Assembly: GCF_028476545.1 (NCBI RefSeq)
Contig: NW_026731616.1
Span: 525,001 to 589,000 of the forward strand
From: Physella acuta
Lineage: Eukaryota; Mollusca; Gastropoda; Physidae
Reading direction: 5' to 3'
DNA: 64,000 bases
Below, in pieces: positions 11,460-22,040 of this stretch. Position numbers and translations under genes: made by a program. The number at the start of each line of letters is the position of its first letter. Position 1 is the first letter of the stretch. Under the pieces are notes generated by a model. The model saw nothing but the letters and a program-made list of their open reading frames with translations. It ran no database searches and was not told the DNA's origin.

Positions 11460-12550
11460 TTATTATTACACTAAGTGGTGGAAAGTAACGATAATGAACA
11501 TAAACCATAGATTTTCGGCAGTATAGAGTGGCTAATGACAGCAACGATATTGACGGAAAAGGCTCAGACAAAACGTTTAGAGAAACAAGGCACATCGATG
11601 TAAAAGATGACTTTCAAGATGATAAATTTAGCGTGAATTTAGCTGAACACAAAATAGATAATTTACTGCAACAATAGTGCAAACCATCGACAGCGTACAG
11701 AAACTCCCCGTTGAGACCAAACACACTGAGACAATAATAACAACAGTGATAGGGGAGCATTAAGAGAAGGACCAACACTGCAAGGAAGCTTACATGCATG
11801 ACATACATGCTAAGCTTGAGAGTCTAACAAACGGATAGTACATGAAATGATGTCTACCTTCTTGCCCACATGTAAAATTTAAATTTTAAATTACAATTTA
11901 ACATTTTTTTTTTTAAACATGACACTAAAAATAATTTGCAAATTATTCTCTAGCGTATATTTAACATAGGTTATTTTGTGGAGGATGTTTTGATCAGTGT
12001 TTTGTTTTTTTTCTCCGGGGGGGGGGGGGGGGGGCACTTGAAATTTTCGAGGGGGGCGGTAGTCCTTCTTCGGGGGGCGGACACTGTTAAAAGCATATAT
12101 TTTCTATATAAATTTCATTCCGCCCCGCCCTCCCCCCGAAGGGATGCTTGAAAGAAACTGGTTCTGATATCGATATGGAATTACGTGTATTTAGATTATC
12201 TCCCATTCTTAATCTTATCAAGGGATGTAGCTTAAAGTCAAACTGCTAAAATAACAAAATAAAGAATAATGACGCAAATAAAATACATATAATAATACAA
12301 CGCAAATACAGTCATACAAATTATTAAAATAATATGTTGAAATATTACAAAAAATGTTCAAAATAGTACTCTTGAATTAGTAAGTACTAAAATTATAAAA
12401 ATATTATAAAATGAATAACATTAGAATTTTTAAAGATGTATTAATACAAGAAAAAAACATTACCTACTGATAATGTTTTTTATATTTAGCGGATGGATTT
12501 CTATTTTTGGCTCCCCCTAATATGAGGGACAATATTTAAGACAGTAAACG
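11460..12550 (+). repeat. Composite repeat family X
   Basis: Modules: TAAGTGGTGGAAAGTAACGA (about 11,472); TGACAGCAACGATATTGACGG; CAACAATAGTGCAAACCATCG; AGCATTAAGA-AAGGACCAA; GATAGTACATGAAATGATGT; TAAACATGACACTAAA; TTATCTCCCATTCTTAATCT (about 12,197); AAGGGATGTAGCTTAA; and TTTGGCTCCCCCTAATATGA (about 12,508). The first part matches 33,140-33,470 and the second part matches 22.6-23.0 and 24.1-24.5 kb. A MITE splits it at 11,995. No coding region is supported. Confidence 0.85.
11995..12160. mobile_element. hAT MITE, CAGTGTTTCTTCCAG family, decayed
   Basis: The ends are CAGTGTTTTG and AAAGAAACTG, with flanking 8-bp duplication GTTTTGAT (11,987-11,994) and GTTCTGAT (12,161-12,168). The interior is G-runs, ACTTGAAATTTTCG and GGACACTGTTAAAAG, as in the copies at 17,113 and 18,220. 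Confidence 0.88.
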
Positions 12551-12554
12551 AGTT

Positions 12555-12800
12555 CTTGGTTTTTCTTTAGTTCAGATCCAGCGAGACCCTAGGAAGTCCA
12601 AGAGTCTACCTTACAGTAAGTGTCACCTATCTCACGTTCTGGAAAACAGAGGCGTCAGGGCCTAGTACAGACTAAGCTATTGCCTCATACCTAGGTGACT
12701 AAAACTGGTAAACTCCACTTCATCTGCACCATGAACATGTAGGTTTAAAAGGGCAACTTCTGATGGACGCATACGTGTACATGTTTAAATGTCAGGGTAA
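12555..12800 (+). repeat. SINE-like segment with AGTTCAGATCC head
   Basis: B-box-like TAGTTCAGATCCAGCG, then GCGTC-GGGCCTAGTACAGAC, AAGCTATTGCCTCAT and CTGGTAAACTCCACTTCATC. It aligns with 24,765-24,930. It follows a family-X GGCTCCCC box, as the copy at 24.5 kb also does. Confidence 0.7.
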
Positions 12801-13604
12801 ATGAATTAAATTAAAATAAAAATAGATATACAGTAGGCCTATATTAGAGAAAAGATAGTATCCCTGATTACATGAATGATGAATTAGCATTGGTTTTTCT
12901 TGTAAATGCTTACAGAATACAATTATATGTTTAAAAGCCATCGTTATACCCTTTTTGAGTTATATATTCATTACCAGCTATCGGTACCCGTTTCACGTGA
13001 ATTATAGGCCTACATATTATAAAATGTTGAACTTGTTTGAGAAAAAAAAATTTTAAAATAGTTATTGGTCAAAACGCAATGTGCAATACTACACGCTGAA
13101 CGATATTACTGACAAAGCAAACAAATAACTAATTAGCTAAAAATCCGACACATTTAACATAACACAGGCACACACTGATTAAGTGACTTAAATGATTCCG
13201 TTAAAAACTCGGATATTCCACGGTATTCTTCTTGTTTTTAAAGTGATTTATTTTTCTTAGGTTTTTATGAATAGATCTATAGATTTAAATGAAATAGTTC
13301 ATTTCTTCATCGGTAACCATACCATATTAAATGCACTCGCTGATTAAGAGACTTAAAATTAAGAGACTTAAAAGATTTCTTTAAAAACCCGGCTGTTCAA
13401 TGGTAGTTATGTGGTTTTTAGTAAATAGTCTCAATCCAGATCTTAGCGTCAAAGTCTAGTTTTTCCGTAGATCTATTCTAGATCTAGAATCGAGATCTAG
13501 ATCTATATCTAGAATCCAAATAGATAAAGTAAAACCTTATAAAAGTTTAGGCCGAGAAAATCGTATTGTATACATTTCATAGCATACGTACAAATAACAT
13601 CCGA
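12801..13604. other. AT-rich DNA with a short CTAGAT cluster
   Basis: Two related segments (about 13,150-13,220 and 13,335-13,400; ACTTAAAAGATTTCTTTAAAA in the second) form a loose direct repeat. A CTAGAT cluster lies at 13,475-13,515. No gene was found. Confidence 0.45.
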
Positions 13605-13790
13605 GTTAACTGAGCTAGATTGCCTGCTAACTTTATTGAATGACCAGATCATTGAGCTATTATTAGCTAATATCAATGAGTATGCTAGGGGGAATTTAGT
13701 ATTTCCTCAGCTCAGGTATTCAGTCAATATTCAGTCTACTATACATTTCAACCAGTAACGAGGTTAGAGTTGTTGAAATGTTGTAACCCC
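13605..13790 (+). pseudogene. piggyBac-like transposase fragment
   Basis: Translation gives DQIIELLLANINEYARGNLV followed by FPQLRYS, which is nearly the same peptide as at 42.6-42.8 kb (DQIIELLLANINEYARRELV). This resembles the stretch ahead of the catalytic core in piggyBac/PGBD4-like transposases. About 60 codons remain, shifted and stopped after the conserved segment. Just downstream, CCTACGCCACTG (about 13,808-13,820) looks like a GTGGCGTAGC-type hAT end. Family assignment rests on short motifs. Confidence 0.6.
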
Positions 13791-13859
13791 CACTAATCCC
13801 CCCCCCTTCCTACGCCACTGGAGCTTAGTAAATTAGACATGCGGTATTTCTTGATCCTT

Positions 13860-14069
13860 AGTTATTAAAGGGCAATTTAATTCAAGGGAGATAACTCTTA
13901 AACAAAAAGCTAAAAAAAACTTTCCAACTTAAGGCATAATAAATAAAATACAACCATGTAAATTTTTAGCTTTATTTTAGGATCTATTCACACAAGTTAG
14001 AACTATTTCATTTTGATGTAGTCTCATAATATTGCCAAACAAGTATTTTTGGATCCCTATTATTATGGG
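13860..14069 (+). repeat. Composite repeat family W, part before the retrocopy
   Basis: TTGATCCTTAGTTATTAAAG, AAGGGAGATAACTCTTAAAC and TTTTTGGATCCCTATTATTA run up to 14,069. Continuity resumes at 15,272, showing that the intervening 1.2 kb was inserted. Confidence 0.8.
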
Positions 14070-14223
14070 TAGAGCAATAAACGCAAGACCTACAACTACA
14101 CTTTACTACACATTCATTTACACAAGTTCTAGATCTAGACCTAGATCTAGATCTAGCATCTAGATCTAGAATCTAGATTATAATTTAGACTAGAAAGCTA
14201 GACTAGACTATCAATTTTAATAA

Positions 14224-15040
14224 ATGTTGCAGAATAAAATGCAAGAAAATCTAGCAAATGAGTGCTCTAGCAAAGAGTTGAAACCTCCACTGTCTAGGCG
14301 CATAGACCAAAACAGCATTCTCTGGATACCCATTCAGTCTGTAAACCCACATCTGATTTATGGCTTGTGTCAAGGCTACTTGTATGAAGCATGTACTATC
14401 ACAGAATGCATGCACTCATTTTGCAAGATATGTATTGTTAAACATCTGGAAAGAAGCCTAAATTGTCCAATGTGTGATATTCTCATTCAACCCACTGATC
14501 CATTTGTTCAGACTGGATGGTTTGTTACAAGATATTGTATATATATATATACAATATATTGTATATGCTCTTTTGCCACACTTAGAAAAAGAGGAGCTTA
14601 AACGAGAAAAATCTTTCTTTTAAAAACACAAGAAAGAGGTTACTCATGTTAATAATAATCAAGCCAAGGAACAGCCCAAAACATCCAGTGCTATTACTTC
14701 AACACCTATCCAAAAACGTTCTTGTACTCCAGTTTCTCACAGAAATTCATTTGTTCCACCAGTATCTTTGTGTCTTCAGTGCATAGAGCCAAAAAATTCT
14801 TTACATAAGCTGGATAAACAATATGTTCGTGTCACAAGGTGTGCTACAATTAACAATCTGACGACATTCTTGAAGAACAAACTTCACATTCAGGATTCTC
14901 ACAGGGTTGCACTATACTGTCCATGTAGATCGGGTTTTGTTTGTCTAAGCAACAGCCACACTCTTAAAGCAGTTAAAGATTTATATTGCCATGATAAGGA
15001 TATTTTAGAGCTAAATTATGATGTCAGTGAACAGTCATGA
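14224..15040 (+). pseudogene. PCGF1-like Polycomb RING-finger pseudogene
   Basis: PCGF proteins pair with RING1 in Polycomb repressive complex 1 and carry an N-terminal RING and a C-terminal RAWUL domain. The RING spans residues 41-88: NPHLIYGLCQGYL, then ECMHSFCKICIVKHLE, then CPMCDILI. Zinc ligands C49, C62, H64, C67, C70, C81 and C84 are present, but the first cysteine is Tyr46. After a shift near 14,515 the same protein continues with LLQDIV, a TA-rich insertion, then ALLPHLEKEELKREKSF and a stop at 14,621-14,623. The RAWUL-like part follows at 14,768-15,040 (LDKQYVRVTRCATINNLTTF, ending ELNYDVSEQS). LCL before RAWUL and QDIVY after the RING favour PCGF1 over other paralogues. A functional parent gene presumably lies elsewhere. 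Confidence 0.85.
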
Positions 15041-15231
15041 AACTTAAAAAGCAACTAGAATATCAATTTTCTTTATAAAAGTGTACACTAAGCTTGACAT
15101 GCAATGTTGCAGAACTTTCAGTCTGGATATACATTTGAAATCGTAGGACAATAATCAGCTGAATATTTGTTCCAATTTCTTATTATTCAAAATACTGATT
15201 ATTCTTGACATAATGTTGTCTTTTTTTGTTA

Positions 15232-15237
15232 AATAAA
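15232..15237 (+). promoter_or_regulatory. AATAAA polyadenylation signal of the retrocopy
   Basis: AATAAA lies about 15-20 bases before the A-rich tail beginning near 15,250, the normal distance for an animal mRNA. Confidence 0.85.
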
Positions 15238-15271
15238 GTGCTTGACTTCAAAAAAAAATAAAAATAAATAA

Positions 15272-15860
15272 ATTATGGGACATTATTTTAAAAACAATGT
15301 GACGGCGTTAACCCGAGAGTCGTGTATCAAATCCCGGGTCCGTAGGAAGTCTACGAATCAACCCGGCTATAATCATCACTTGACTTACGTAATATAAACA
15401 CGACTGGACATAGCACCGACCCAGATAGCTACCCATATGTCGATGTCAAATAAACATGTTAACTCTACTTCTTCTGCAGTCTTGGTCTGAAATGGCGAAT
15501 TCTCATGAACACATATACGTGGACATCATCAAATATTAACGAATGCAATACATTAAAACAATTGTAGATTTAGAGAACCAGATTAAAGAGAAGAAAAATG
15601 AAATTGTTGCTTTACGTTTCAAGGTTGATTTAAGGGTAAATGTGTGTGTTATTTTAATTGGTTAAACAAAACACAAACATTATTCTTTTGAATTTTTCCC
15701 TCCAAATCTGTCGACTGGTCTCGGACTCAGTATTACAGATGTTCATGGTATTTTGTGTGACAACTTCACAATAGACATCCGGTATGTTTACATTCAAGAC
15801 ATACAGCCAAGCTTTATTGTCTAAGATACAAAACTATTTGAATTGATAAAGATCGCATAT
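15272..15860 (+). repeat. Composite repeat family W, part after the retrocopy
   Basis: GGGACATTATTTTAAAAACA, the tRNA-like head GACGGCGTTAACCCGAGAG with ATCAAATCCCGGGTCC, the SINE-like body (about 15,440-15,500) and the tail with CTGTCGACTGGTCTCGGACT and CATCCGGTATG. It aligns with 8525-9040. Confidence 0.85.
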
Positions 15861-16195
15861 GAAAACATAGAAATACATCTACATTGTATGCGTCCAGACA
15901 GTTTAGATTTCTGGCATTCGATTGTCGTCTTTCTATTGCAATATATCTGTTTAGCTCGTCAGCAGTCAGGGTTGTCAAAGAATGTATTGCTGAAATAAAA
16001 GTCGCTAGAAATGTTCGCGCCTGCCCTGTAAAGCCACACGATAAATTGTAAAGATTTTAAATAATTTTACGACTTATTTGACAAGTGTGTGAGCCTCGCC
16101 CTGATCGTGACAAAAATGTAAACAGAATGTACATGCAAGGAATAAAATGTTTAAACCAGCCGATCAAACACTATTTTCTATGTAAGACTCATGAA
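15861..16195. other. No recognised feature
   Basis: Moderately AT-rich DNA with no repeat partner found in the window. Confidence 0.4.
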
Positions 16196-16198
16196 ATT

Positions 16199-16219
16199 AT
16201 CTCTCTCTTTCTTTCTATC

Positions 16220-16276
<57 letters not shown>

Positions 16277-16305
16277 AACACTGATCTAACACACACACAC
16301 ACCAA
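16199..16305. repeat. (CT)n / (CA)n microsatellites
   Basis: A CT tract (about 16,199-16,256) runs into CA tracts (about 16,256-16,277 and 16,290-16,303). Confidence 0.95.
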
Positions 16306-16499
16306 TTGGTTTTTCTACTTGCAAAGCAGTGTTTACAACACACAATCCAGTTTCCACAATTCAATTATTGTTTTAATATTCACAGTTATTTACATATTAT
16401 TATAGTCATCATACACTGTCATATTTACATAGGTGATATATGGTCATAGTCATCAACTTCAAGTATTCTCTGTAAGTGTTTAGTTGTGATTGAACTGGT

Positions 16500-16765
16500 C
16501 GGTTAAATCACTTATGGTGTGGTTAGCGTTACGGTGGTTGTCGGTTAGGTTAGTGGATTGTGCTGGTTGTAAAAGTAAAGTTCCATTTCCGTACCTGACG
16601 GTCCATGGTGCAAGTTGAGTAGAGTTCACCTGTTTATGTGACCCCTGCATTAGAATGGATAGTGTATTCAGCTCTATGTCCAGCCTTGTTCTGGGTGGAG
16701 GGCAGGCTGATTCCCACCTCTTCTGGTGATTCTACTGACACTATAGTATGGTGACTCTCTGAGAT
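16500..16765 (+). repeat. SINE-like module, decayed
   Basis: CAAGTTGAGTAGAGTTCACC, TGTTTATGTGACC and GGATAGTGTATTCAGCTCTA match the module at 1085-1160 in the same orientation. The upstream 16,500-16,590 has no clear A or B box. Confidence 0.5.
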
Positions 16766-17104
16766 TCAATTAGATTGGGGTGGGGGGATGTGGGGGAGGG
16801 GGGGTGAATCCTGACTACTGATATAAGTGTTCACATCACACAATCAAGTTTACATAGAATAAATATTGAAGGTTGTTTCCATTGTTAGACATTCAAAAAT
16901 ATTGGAAAATTGAACATTTGGATAATGAATATTTGCAAGTATTATTATTTGTATGAATTAATCTTAATGTAAATGAAAAGTGTTTCAGTTTTCAGACGCG
17001 AAATGTATCGGTTGTTATCTTTATTTCCATACAATGTATTAATTATTAAACGCGAGATGATTCGTTGTCCCTTCTATATTGATATAACAGTTATTTATCT
17101 TAGG
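16766..17104. other. No recognised feature
   Basis: It contains a short G-run (16,780-16,806) and AT-rich DNA. No repeat partner was seen. Confidence 0.4.
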
Positions 17105-17112
17105 CCTTAGAC

Positions 17113-17285
17113 CAGTGTTTCTTCCAGACTTTTTTCTCCGGGGGGCACTTGAAATTTTGGGGGGGGGGGGGGGCGGTAGACTTTCTTCGGGGGGGGGGGG
17201 GGGGCGGACACTGTTAAAGTATATAATTTTCGGGGGGGGCAAGCCCCCCCCCCCCCCCCCGAAGAGATGCCTGGAAGAAACTCTG
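17113..17285. mobile_element. hAT MITE, CAGTGTTTCTTCCAG family
   Basis: The ends CAGTGTTTCTTCCAG and CTGGAAGAAACTCTG are flanked by an exact 8-bp duplication, CCTTAGAC (17,105-17,112 and 17,286-17,293). The interior consists of long G and C runs, ACTTGAAATTTTGG and GGACACTGTTAAAG. It is non-coding. Confidence 0.95.
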
Positions 17286-17583
17286 CCTTAGACTAGTAAG
17301 TGCTTACTTAAAAGAATTAAGTCGTGTTTAAATTATCTTTTCAGATTGTACATATTGTATTATAAAATTCTACCTCTTCTTAGATCATAAGTATAATGTT
17401 GTAATGTTGGGCTGGATTTCCTCAAGCATAATGTAAGTATTACATTTCGTCATGTTACACAACAAACGACATGTTGACTCAGCTTTCAGCCTGCTTTTCT
17501 TTGATGATTGGTTCCATAGAAGGTAGTTGTTGTTTGATTTTTGTTTTTTTTTTCTACTACATGGATTTCTGTCCACATCTATT
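17286..17583. other. AT-rich stretch, nothing recognised
   Basis: A short minus-strand open frame has no recognisable motif. Confidence 0.4.
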
Positions 17584-17671
17584 GGGCTGGTAAGTAGGTC
17601 AATAAACAGTTCTACGGCTCAATAAAACCTGCATGAGAAATAGAATTGTTTATTGACCTACTTATCAGCCC
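17584..17671. repeat. Hairpin: 31-bp inverted repeat with 26-bp loop
   Basis: The arms at 17,584-17,614 and 17,641-17,671 pair at 29 of 31 positions. The left arm begins GGGCTGGTAAGTAGGTCAAT and the right arm ends CTTATCAGCCC. The single-strand fold would be about 88 nt. It could be a minimal foldback element or a small hairpin RNA precursor; the sequence does not decide. Confidence 0.85.
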
Positions 17672-17701
17672 TATAGAACCTCATGTGCCCGGGGGATTCG
17701 A

Positions 17702-18857
17702 GATTGTAGGAAAAAAAGTCACAGGAAAAAAAAAACAGGAAAAAAAAAACAACACCGAAAAAAAATCACAGGAAAAAAAGTCACAGGAAAAAAAGTCACA
17801 AATATATATTTGCATGATATTTGTTAATACTTTTATGTATTAAATATTTAGAGAGTGCAAATTAACTTAGGATTAATTAAATGTAATGTAATGTGTGTAA
17901 GCTGTATACGCATAGGAATTTTTATAATTCATCTAAAAATATGTTTTATGAAGTATGTAGATTGTAATTATTTTAAACTTAAGATTAGTAGCATTTAATG
18001 GAATGCTCCAAAGTCCACGGTTTTCATCGTGTTTTTTTTTTATTAATACCAATATTAAATTACCGTGAGATGGTAAGTTCATCTGACTTGCTGCCCTCAA
18101 CTAATGGCAACAATAGTTATGTTTAGTTCAAACACCTTTACTGCCCACATTTATCACGCTCATTACATAAAAAAACTTAGGATCAAAACAGAAAGCCGAC
18201 AAGGTTTAAAGGCTGTCATCAGTGTTTCTTCCAGACTTTTTTCTCCGGGGGGGGGGGGGCACTTGAAATGTTTGGGGGGGGGCGGTAGACTTTCTTCGGG
18301 GGGGGGGGGGGGGCGACACTGTTAAAAGTATATATTTTCTATATAAATTATATAAATTTCATTTCGTTCCGGGGGGGGGGGGGGGGGGTAGAATCTTTTC
18401 GGGGGAGGGGGGGGGGGGCAAATCTCCCCCGAACAGATGCCTGGAAGAAACTCTGGCTGTCTTTGACGCATAACGTCAACAACACAAAATATGTACTGAG
18501 GAGAGGCCGACCAGAGAATAGCCTACGGCAAAATGTGCCTAAATTTCTTTTATAATTAACTTTTCTACCGCGTATTTAACTAAATACGTAACAAAAGTAG
18601 AGATTATTGTGTTAATTATCTTACAGTATTTTACTTACAATTGTTATAAATCATAATGCTTTTAGCGTCTATAAATAATTTATGCTATCAAAAAATACAA
18701 CCCACAACAATAAACATACAAAATTTTACAAATATTAACAAATTAATAAAAATATTTCTAAAAGTAATTTTGTGACTTTTTTTCTGTGACTTTTTTTCTG
18801 TGACTTTTTTCCTAGCAAAAACGGTGACTTTTTTCCTGTGACATATTTTCCGTTCAC
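17702..18857. mobile_element. Foldback-type element with GTCACAGGAAAAAA phrase arms
   Basis: The left arm (about 17,705-17,800) repeats the phrase GTCACAGGAAAAAAA several times. The right arm (about 18,770-18,857) carries the reverse complement TTTTTTTCTGTGAC repeated in matching order. The arms enclose about 1 kb of AT-rich, non-coding DNA into which a hAT MITE inserted at 18,220. ATTCGA occurs just outside both ends (17,696-17,701 and 18,861-18,866) as part of a possible imperfect 9-bp duplication. The superfamily is not established. Confidence 0.75.
18220..18455. mobile_element. hAT MITE, CAGTGTTTCTTCCAG family, nested
   Basis: The ends are CAGTGTTTCTTCCAGAC and CTGGAAGAAACTCTG, with flanking GCTGTCAT (18,212-18,219) and GCTGTCTT (18,456-18,463). 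It lies inside the foldback element and is therefore younger. Several guanine runs longer than 12 are present. Confidence 0.92.
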
Positions 18858-18869
18858 CGCATTCGAACT

Positions 18870-19388
18870 TGTGCCATGAGCTTTACCGACCAATAATAAT
18901 AATTCAATGTTGTTGTATTACCATGTTGTTATAAATATATATTGCAAACAGCCTGCATGGGCTAAACTGTAAAGCTCGAATGGCTCCCCCCCCCCCCCAC
19001 TGGCTAAAATAAATGTGAGCAACACCCTGATGTCGTCGGTTAAATTTGCAATTTTCATATTTACATGGTTAGTTATATAGCAGTGCGAGCAACTAAACAA
19101 AAACAAAGATGGAACGGACAGTTTTGTTGTAGAGTATCCAATCTTGAACTGCTGTCCCTTGTGTTGTAGAATCGTTGTGGTTAGGGAGCATCTTAGAGAG
19201 GATGTTGAGTTATCTTCCTGGTGAAGAAGTGGCGAGTCTTGTGGTGTTGCCGCCGCTCGTATTTAAAAAAAAAACAACTATATTACCACACTTCAAGTGT
19301 TAATATATAATATCGTATAGGGTGGAAACAATGTGTCATTGTTCGTATTATAGCGGCATTGTATCCTAATATATAAAAGGCCATGTGC

Positions 19389-19390
<2 letters not shown>
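18870..19390. other. No recognised gene; short tRNA-like flank
   Basis: The first part, reversed, reads GGTCGGTAAAGCTCATGGCA then AAGTTCGAATGC, resembling the A/B-box head of another tRNA-derived SINE (about 18,860-18,892). The rest holds a C-run near 18,990 and nothing else I recognise. Confidence 0.4.

Positions 19391-19393
<3 letters not shown>

Positions 19394-19441
<48 letters not shown>
19394..19441. repeat. (TC)n microsatellite
   Basis: A pure TC dinucleotide tract. Confidence 0.97.
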
Positions 19442-19443
<2 letters not shown>

Positions 19444-19757
19444 CGCAAAATATTGTCGCCGGACAACACGTCAGAATCGGCAGCAATATATGGATACCTT
19501 TATACGGACTTTTGTTGAAAATAATATGTAAGATGTTTTAAATGTATAACCACAATTTTACTTAAAGAAGAAAAATAAAAAATAAAGGCGTATTCTAATG
19601 TAGAGAAACAGTATTATTTATGCAACCGGAATACACAATAGCATGAAGATCTATAACAAAGTGTCCAAAACCAGTCGACATATTAGGAGTGAAAAATTCA
19701 AAAGTATCACGTTATATTTTGGTTTGCTTAATCAATTAGAAAAAAAAATGGAATCGG

Positions 19758-20333
19758 TGTTGGTTCTCTTGTACTGAAATTGCTTGATTTGAAAACCAAA
19801 TAGGCCTATTTCTGGAGTGGTACGTTCACAGAAATCAAGAGCAAGTAAAAATAGTTTGAGGTCCAGTAAAACATGCACATTACGCTGCACAAGTGGACAG
19901 CTCTAAAAGAAATGCCACGAGTTGAGGCTCTATTATGTTACCCATGGAATAATCTTCCAGGATGCTACATTGAGGTGAAGAAGTTGGCATTTGGAGGGTT
20001 GACGAACTTCGGGTCAACATATTCATATATTTATGCAAGCAAGCATCTTCTTGCATGAATATATTATAAAATATAAGTAAAAAAAACGGCTTAAGAATAC
20101 AAATCTAGTGACGTGCTTGAAACTGAAAACAACAAGTGATGAGCCAGGTTTTAACATACTTTCAAAGGCACGCAAGGCCAAAATTATTGTAAATAGTATT
20201 CAATAATTAAAGTTTTAGAATTTGATTACTGATTTTTTATATTCTAGCAGAGCTGGATAAAATACTTTAATATGATTTTATATCTATGTTTTTTTATGAA
20301 TAACTATTATTTCATATTTTCAGCTATTTATTT

Positions 20334-20432
<99 letters not shown>

Positions 20433-20551
20433 CCTGATTAAATATCATACTATTGAAATAAGAATTTTAATGGCTCTCTAAAACCCGGGAAATTTTGTAA
20501 ATTGTAACTTTTGACTCTTCCGTCTAAAAAGATTGCCGACCCCTGCGCTAT
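19758..20551 (+). pseudogene. Decayed hAT transposase 3' end with terminal repeat
   Basis: The peptide HKWTALKEMPRVEALLCYPW, then NNLPGCYIEVKKLAF and GSTYS, aligns with the C-terminal part of the transposase at 62.5-64.0 kb ([20 protein letters not shown], then [12 protein letters not shown]). It holds only the region around the hAT C-terminal dimerisation segment, with stops on both sides. A (TA)n tract lies at 20,339-20,430. It ends at the terminal repeat TTGCCGACCCCTG (20,551), so the insert kept its right end while its left part was lost. It is EPM2AIP1/GTF2IRD2-like (Charlie group) by motif. Confidence 0.88.
20339..20430. repeat. (TA)n microsatellite
   Basis: A TA tract inside the 3' flank of the decayed hAT element. 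The duplicate copy has a shorter tract at 30,524-30,592. Confidence 0.97.
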
Positions 20552-20552
20552 T

Positions 20553-20975
20553 ATCACCACCCGACTAACGTTATTTATACACGACAGGACATAGCAAAGA
20601 CCAAGATATCGCCCCATATGTTGAGGTCACAAAAACAGGTTAACTTTAATTTATCCTCTATGGGCCACTTGGTCTGAAAGGTCGAACTCTTAAGAAAACA
20701 TATACGTGAGCGCCATTAACAATCAGCGAACGCAATAAATTAAAACAATAATATAGAGAGCCTGAGTACGGAAAAAAATACAATTGTTGCTTTTCGTTTC
20801 AAGTGTGATTACGGGTAAATTGTCTTCTTAATAATTCTTACTTTCACACCTAGAAGTCTATCGGGCAGATGAAGTGGAGTTTACCAATTTTATTTTATTT
20901 TAGTGCCCTCAGCACATGAGATGATAGATTAATCGGCTCTAGACAGTGCTGCTTCTACTTACAGAACGTGAGTAG
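20553..20975 (+). repeat. SINE-like body and adjoining reversed module
   Basis: ATATGTTGAGGTCACAAAAA, CAGGTTAACTTTAATTTATC and CAGCGAACGCAATAAATTAA match the W-family body. Then GGGCAGATGAAGTGGAGTTT starts an oppositely oriented SINE-like module leading to one unit of the 43-bp repeat seen at 3589-3846. The tRNA-like head is missing because the hAT remnant replaces it. Confidence 0.75.
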
Positions 20976-22040
20976 CATTGTCCTCATTGCGAGGTGAAGT
21001 AATGGGCACCAATGTTGCATATTTGTCGTTAAGGATGTCCCTTTTCACAAGGGAGCCAGAAATTGCATTTTGTAAAACTCCTCTGAAAGTATTAATAATT
21101 TTAATTGTCTCTATTTCTCAAACTTGTTTTAAAAGAATAACTAATGTTTATACGTTTATAATTTCTATAAAATTTTAAGTTGTCAGTATGTAACTATTAA
21201 TTTTTTGAGAAGTATTTTATATAAAGTACATATTTTGAAATGATAATGTTAATAATTAGACTCATGTCGTTCGGTTACATTTTTTTTATGTGACTTTGTT
21301 ATAAGTTTGTTATTTTTTTTTTCTTTAGTGTTACTTCCCTTTATTGATTACACAATGGGAGATAATTCATTACACTTAAAACCAAAGAGACGGCGTTAAC
21401 CCAACAGTCGCATGTTGAAATCCCGTGTACGTAGGAAACCACAAAGCCTGCCAATTAGCGAACCAGGGCATCTATAAAGTATTGCATAAAACGATTACAA
21501 TTCGCCGAACCCCCTCGTTAGCACCATGAGATATTCGTTCGATTGTGTGCAAAAATAAAGACAAAGAACTGCTTTGTATGAAAGAAATATGACGGACATT
21601 ATGACGAGTGATACACGAATTACGCTGAAATACAGGTGGGAGGTAGAGGTCGCGTTCACTCAATGTAAACAATGCCCATGATTTCCTCAGTGACTGTACA
21701 ATCAATAGCCATCGATCCTTACACTAAAGACTTTCAATCCTAGCTGTTATGCTACTTCTCTTATTTTACTATAGAAAATATATGTTGTAAACATATCTAT
21801 AGTCTTAGAGTTTCGCCTGTAGTTAAGCACTCATCTAATGTGAAGGATTTTGATACGAACGTAGAATTTAGCAATGAATGATCTCCCTTTTAAACATCTA
21901 TTTTATAGAAACATGTAGGCCTAATTAAAAAAAAAAAACGAAAAAAAAACAACAACGATTTCACCAGAAACTTAAAATAAGATAACAAAGCTAAGACATA
22001 TTTGGTAAACAAAATAAACATTTTAGTTTAAAAGAAAGCA
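20976..22040 (+). repeat. Composite repeat family W core
   Basis: Reversed CAAGGGAGCCAG box (about 21,040), AT-rich segment, ATGGGAGATAATTCATT (about 21,356), tRNA-like head GACGGCGTTAACCC (about 21,390), and CGATCCTTACACTAAAG (about 21,713). It is the reverse complement of 2640-3588 and equivalent to 31,140-32,110. Confidence 0.85.

Larger units (their letters stand above)
14070..15271 (+). other. Processed retrocopy of a PCGF1-like mRNA (whole insertion)
   Basis: The insertion is flanked by the duplication ATTATGGG (14,062-14,069 and 15,272-15,279). It holds a 5' leader with CTAGAT repeats (14,070-14,223), an intronless decayed coding region (14,224-15,040), a 3' untranslated region with AATAAA, and an A-rich tail (about 15,250-15,271). 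This is the structure expected of an mRNA copied by LINE machinery. The insertion splits a W repeat between its GGATCCC box and its ACATTATTTTAAAA continuation. Confidence 0.85.

Noticed and set aside
14224-14601. An active PCGF gene
   Set aside because: A frame shift, a stop at 14,621, a TA-rich insertion and loss of the first RING cysteine, together with retrocopy hallmarks, make a pseudogene far more likely.
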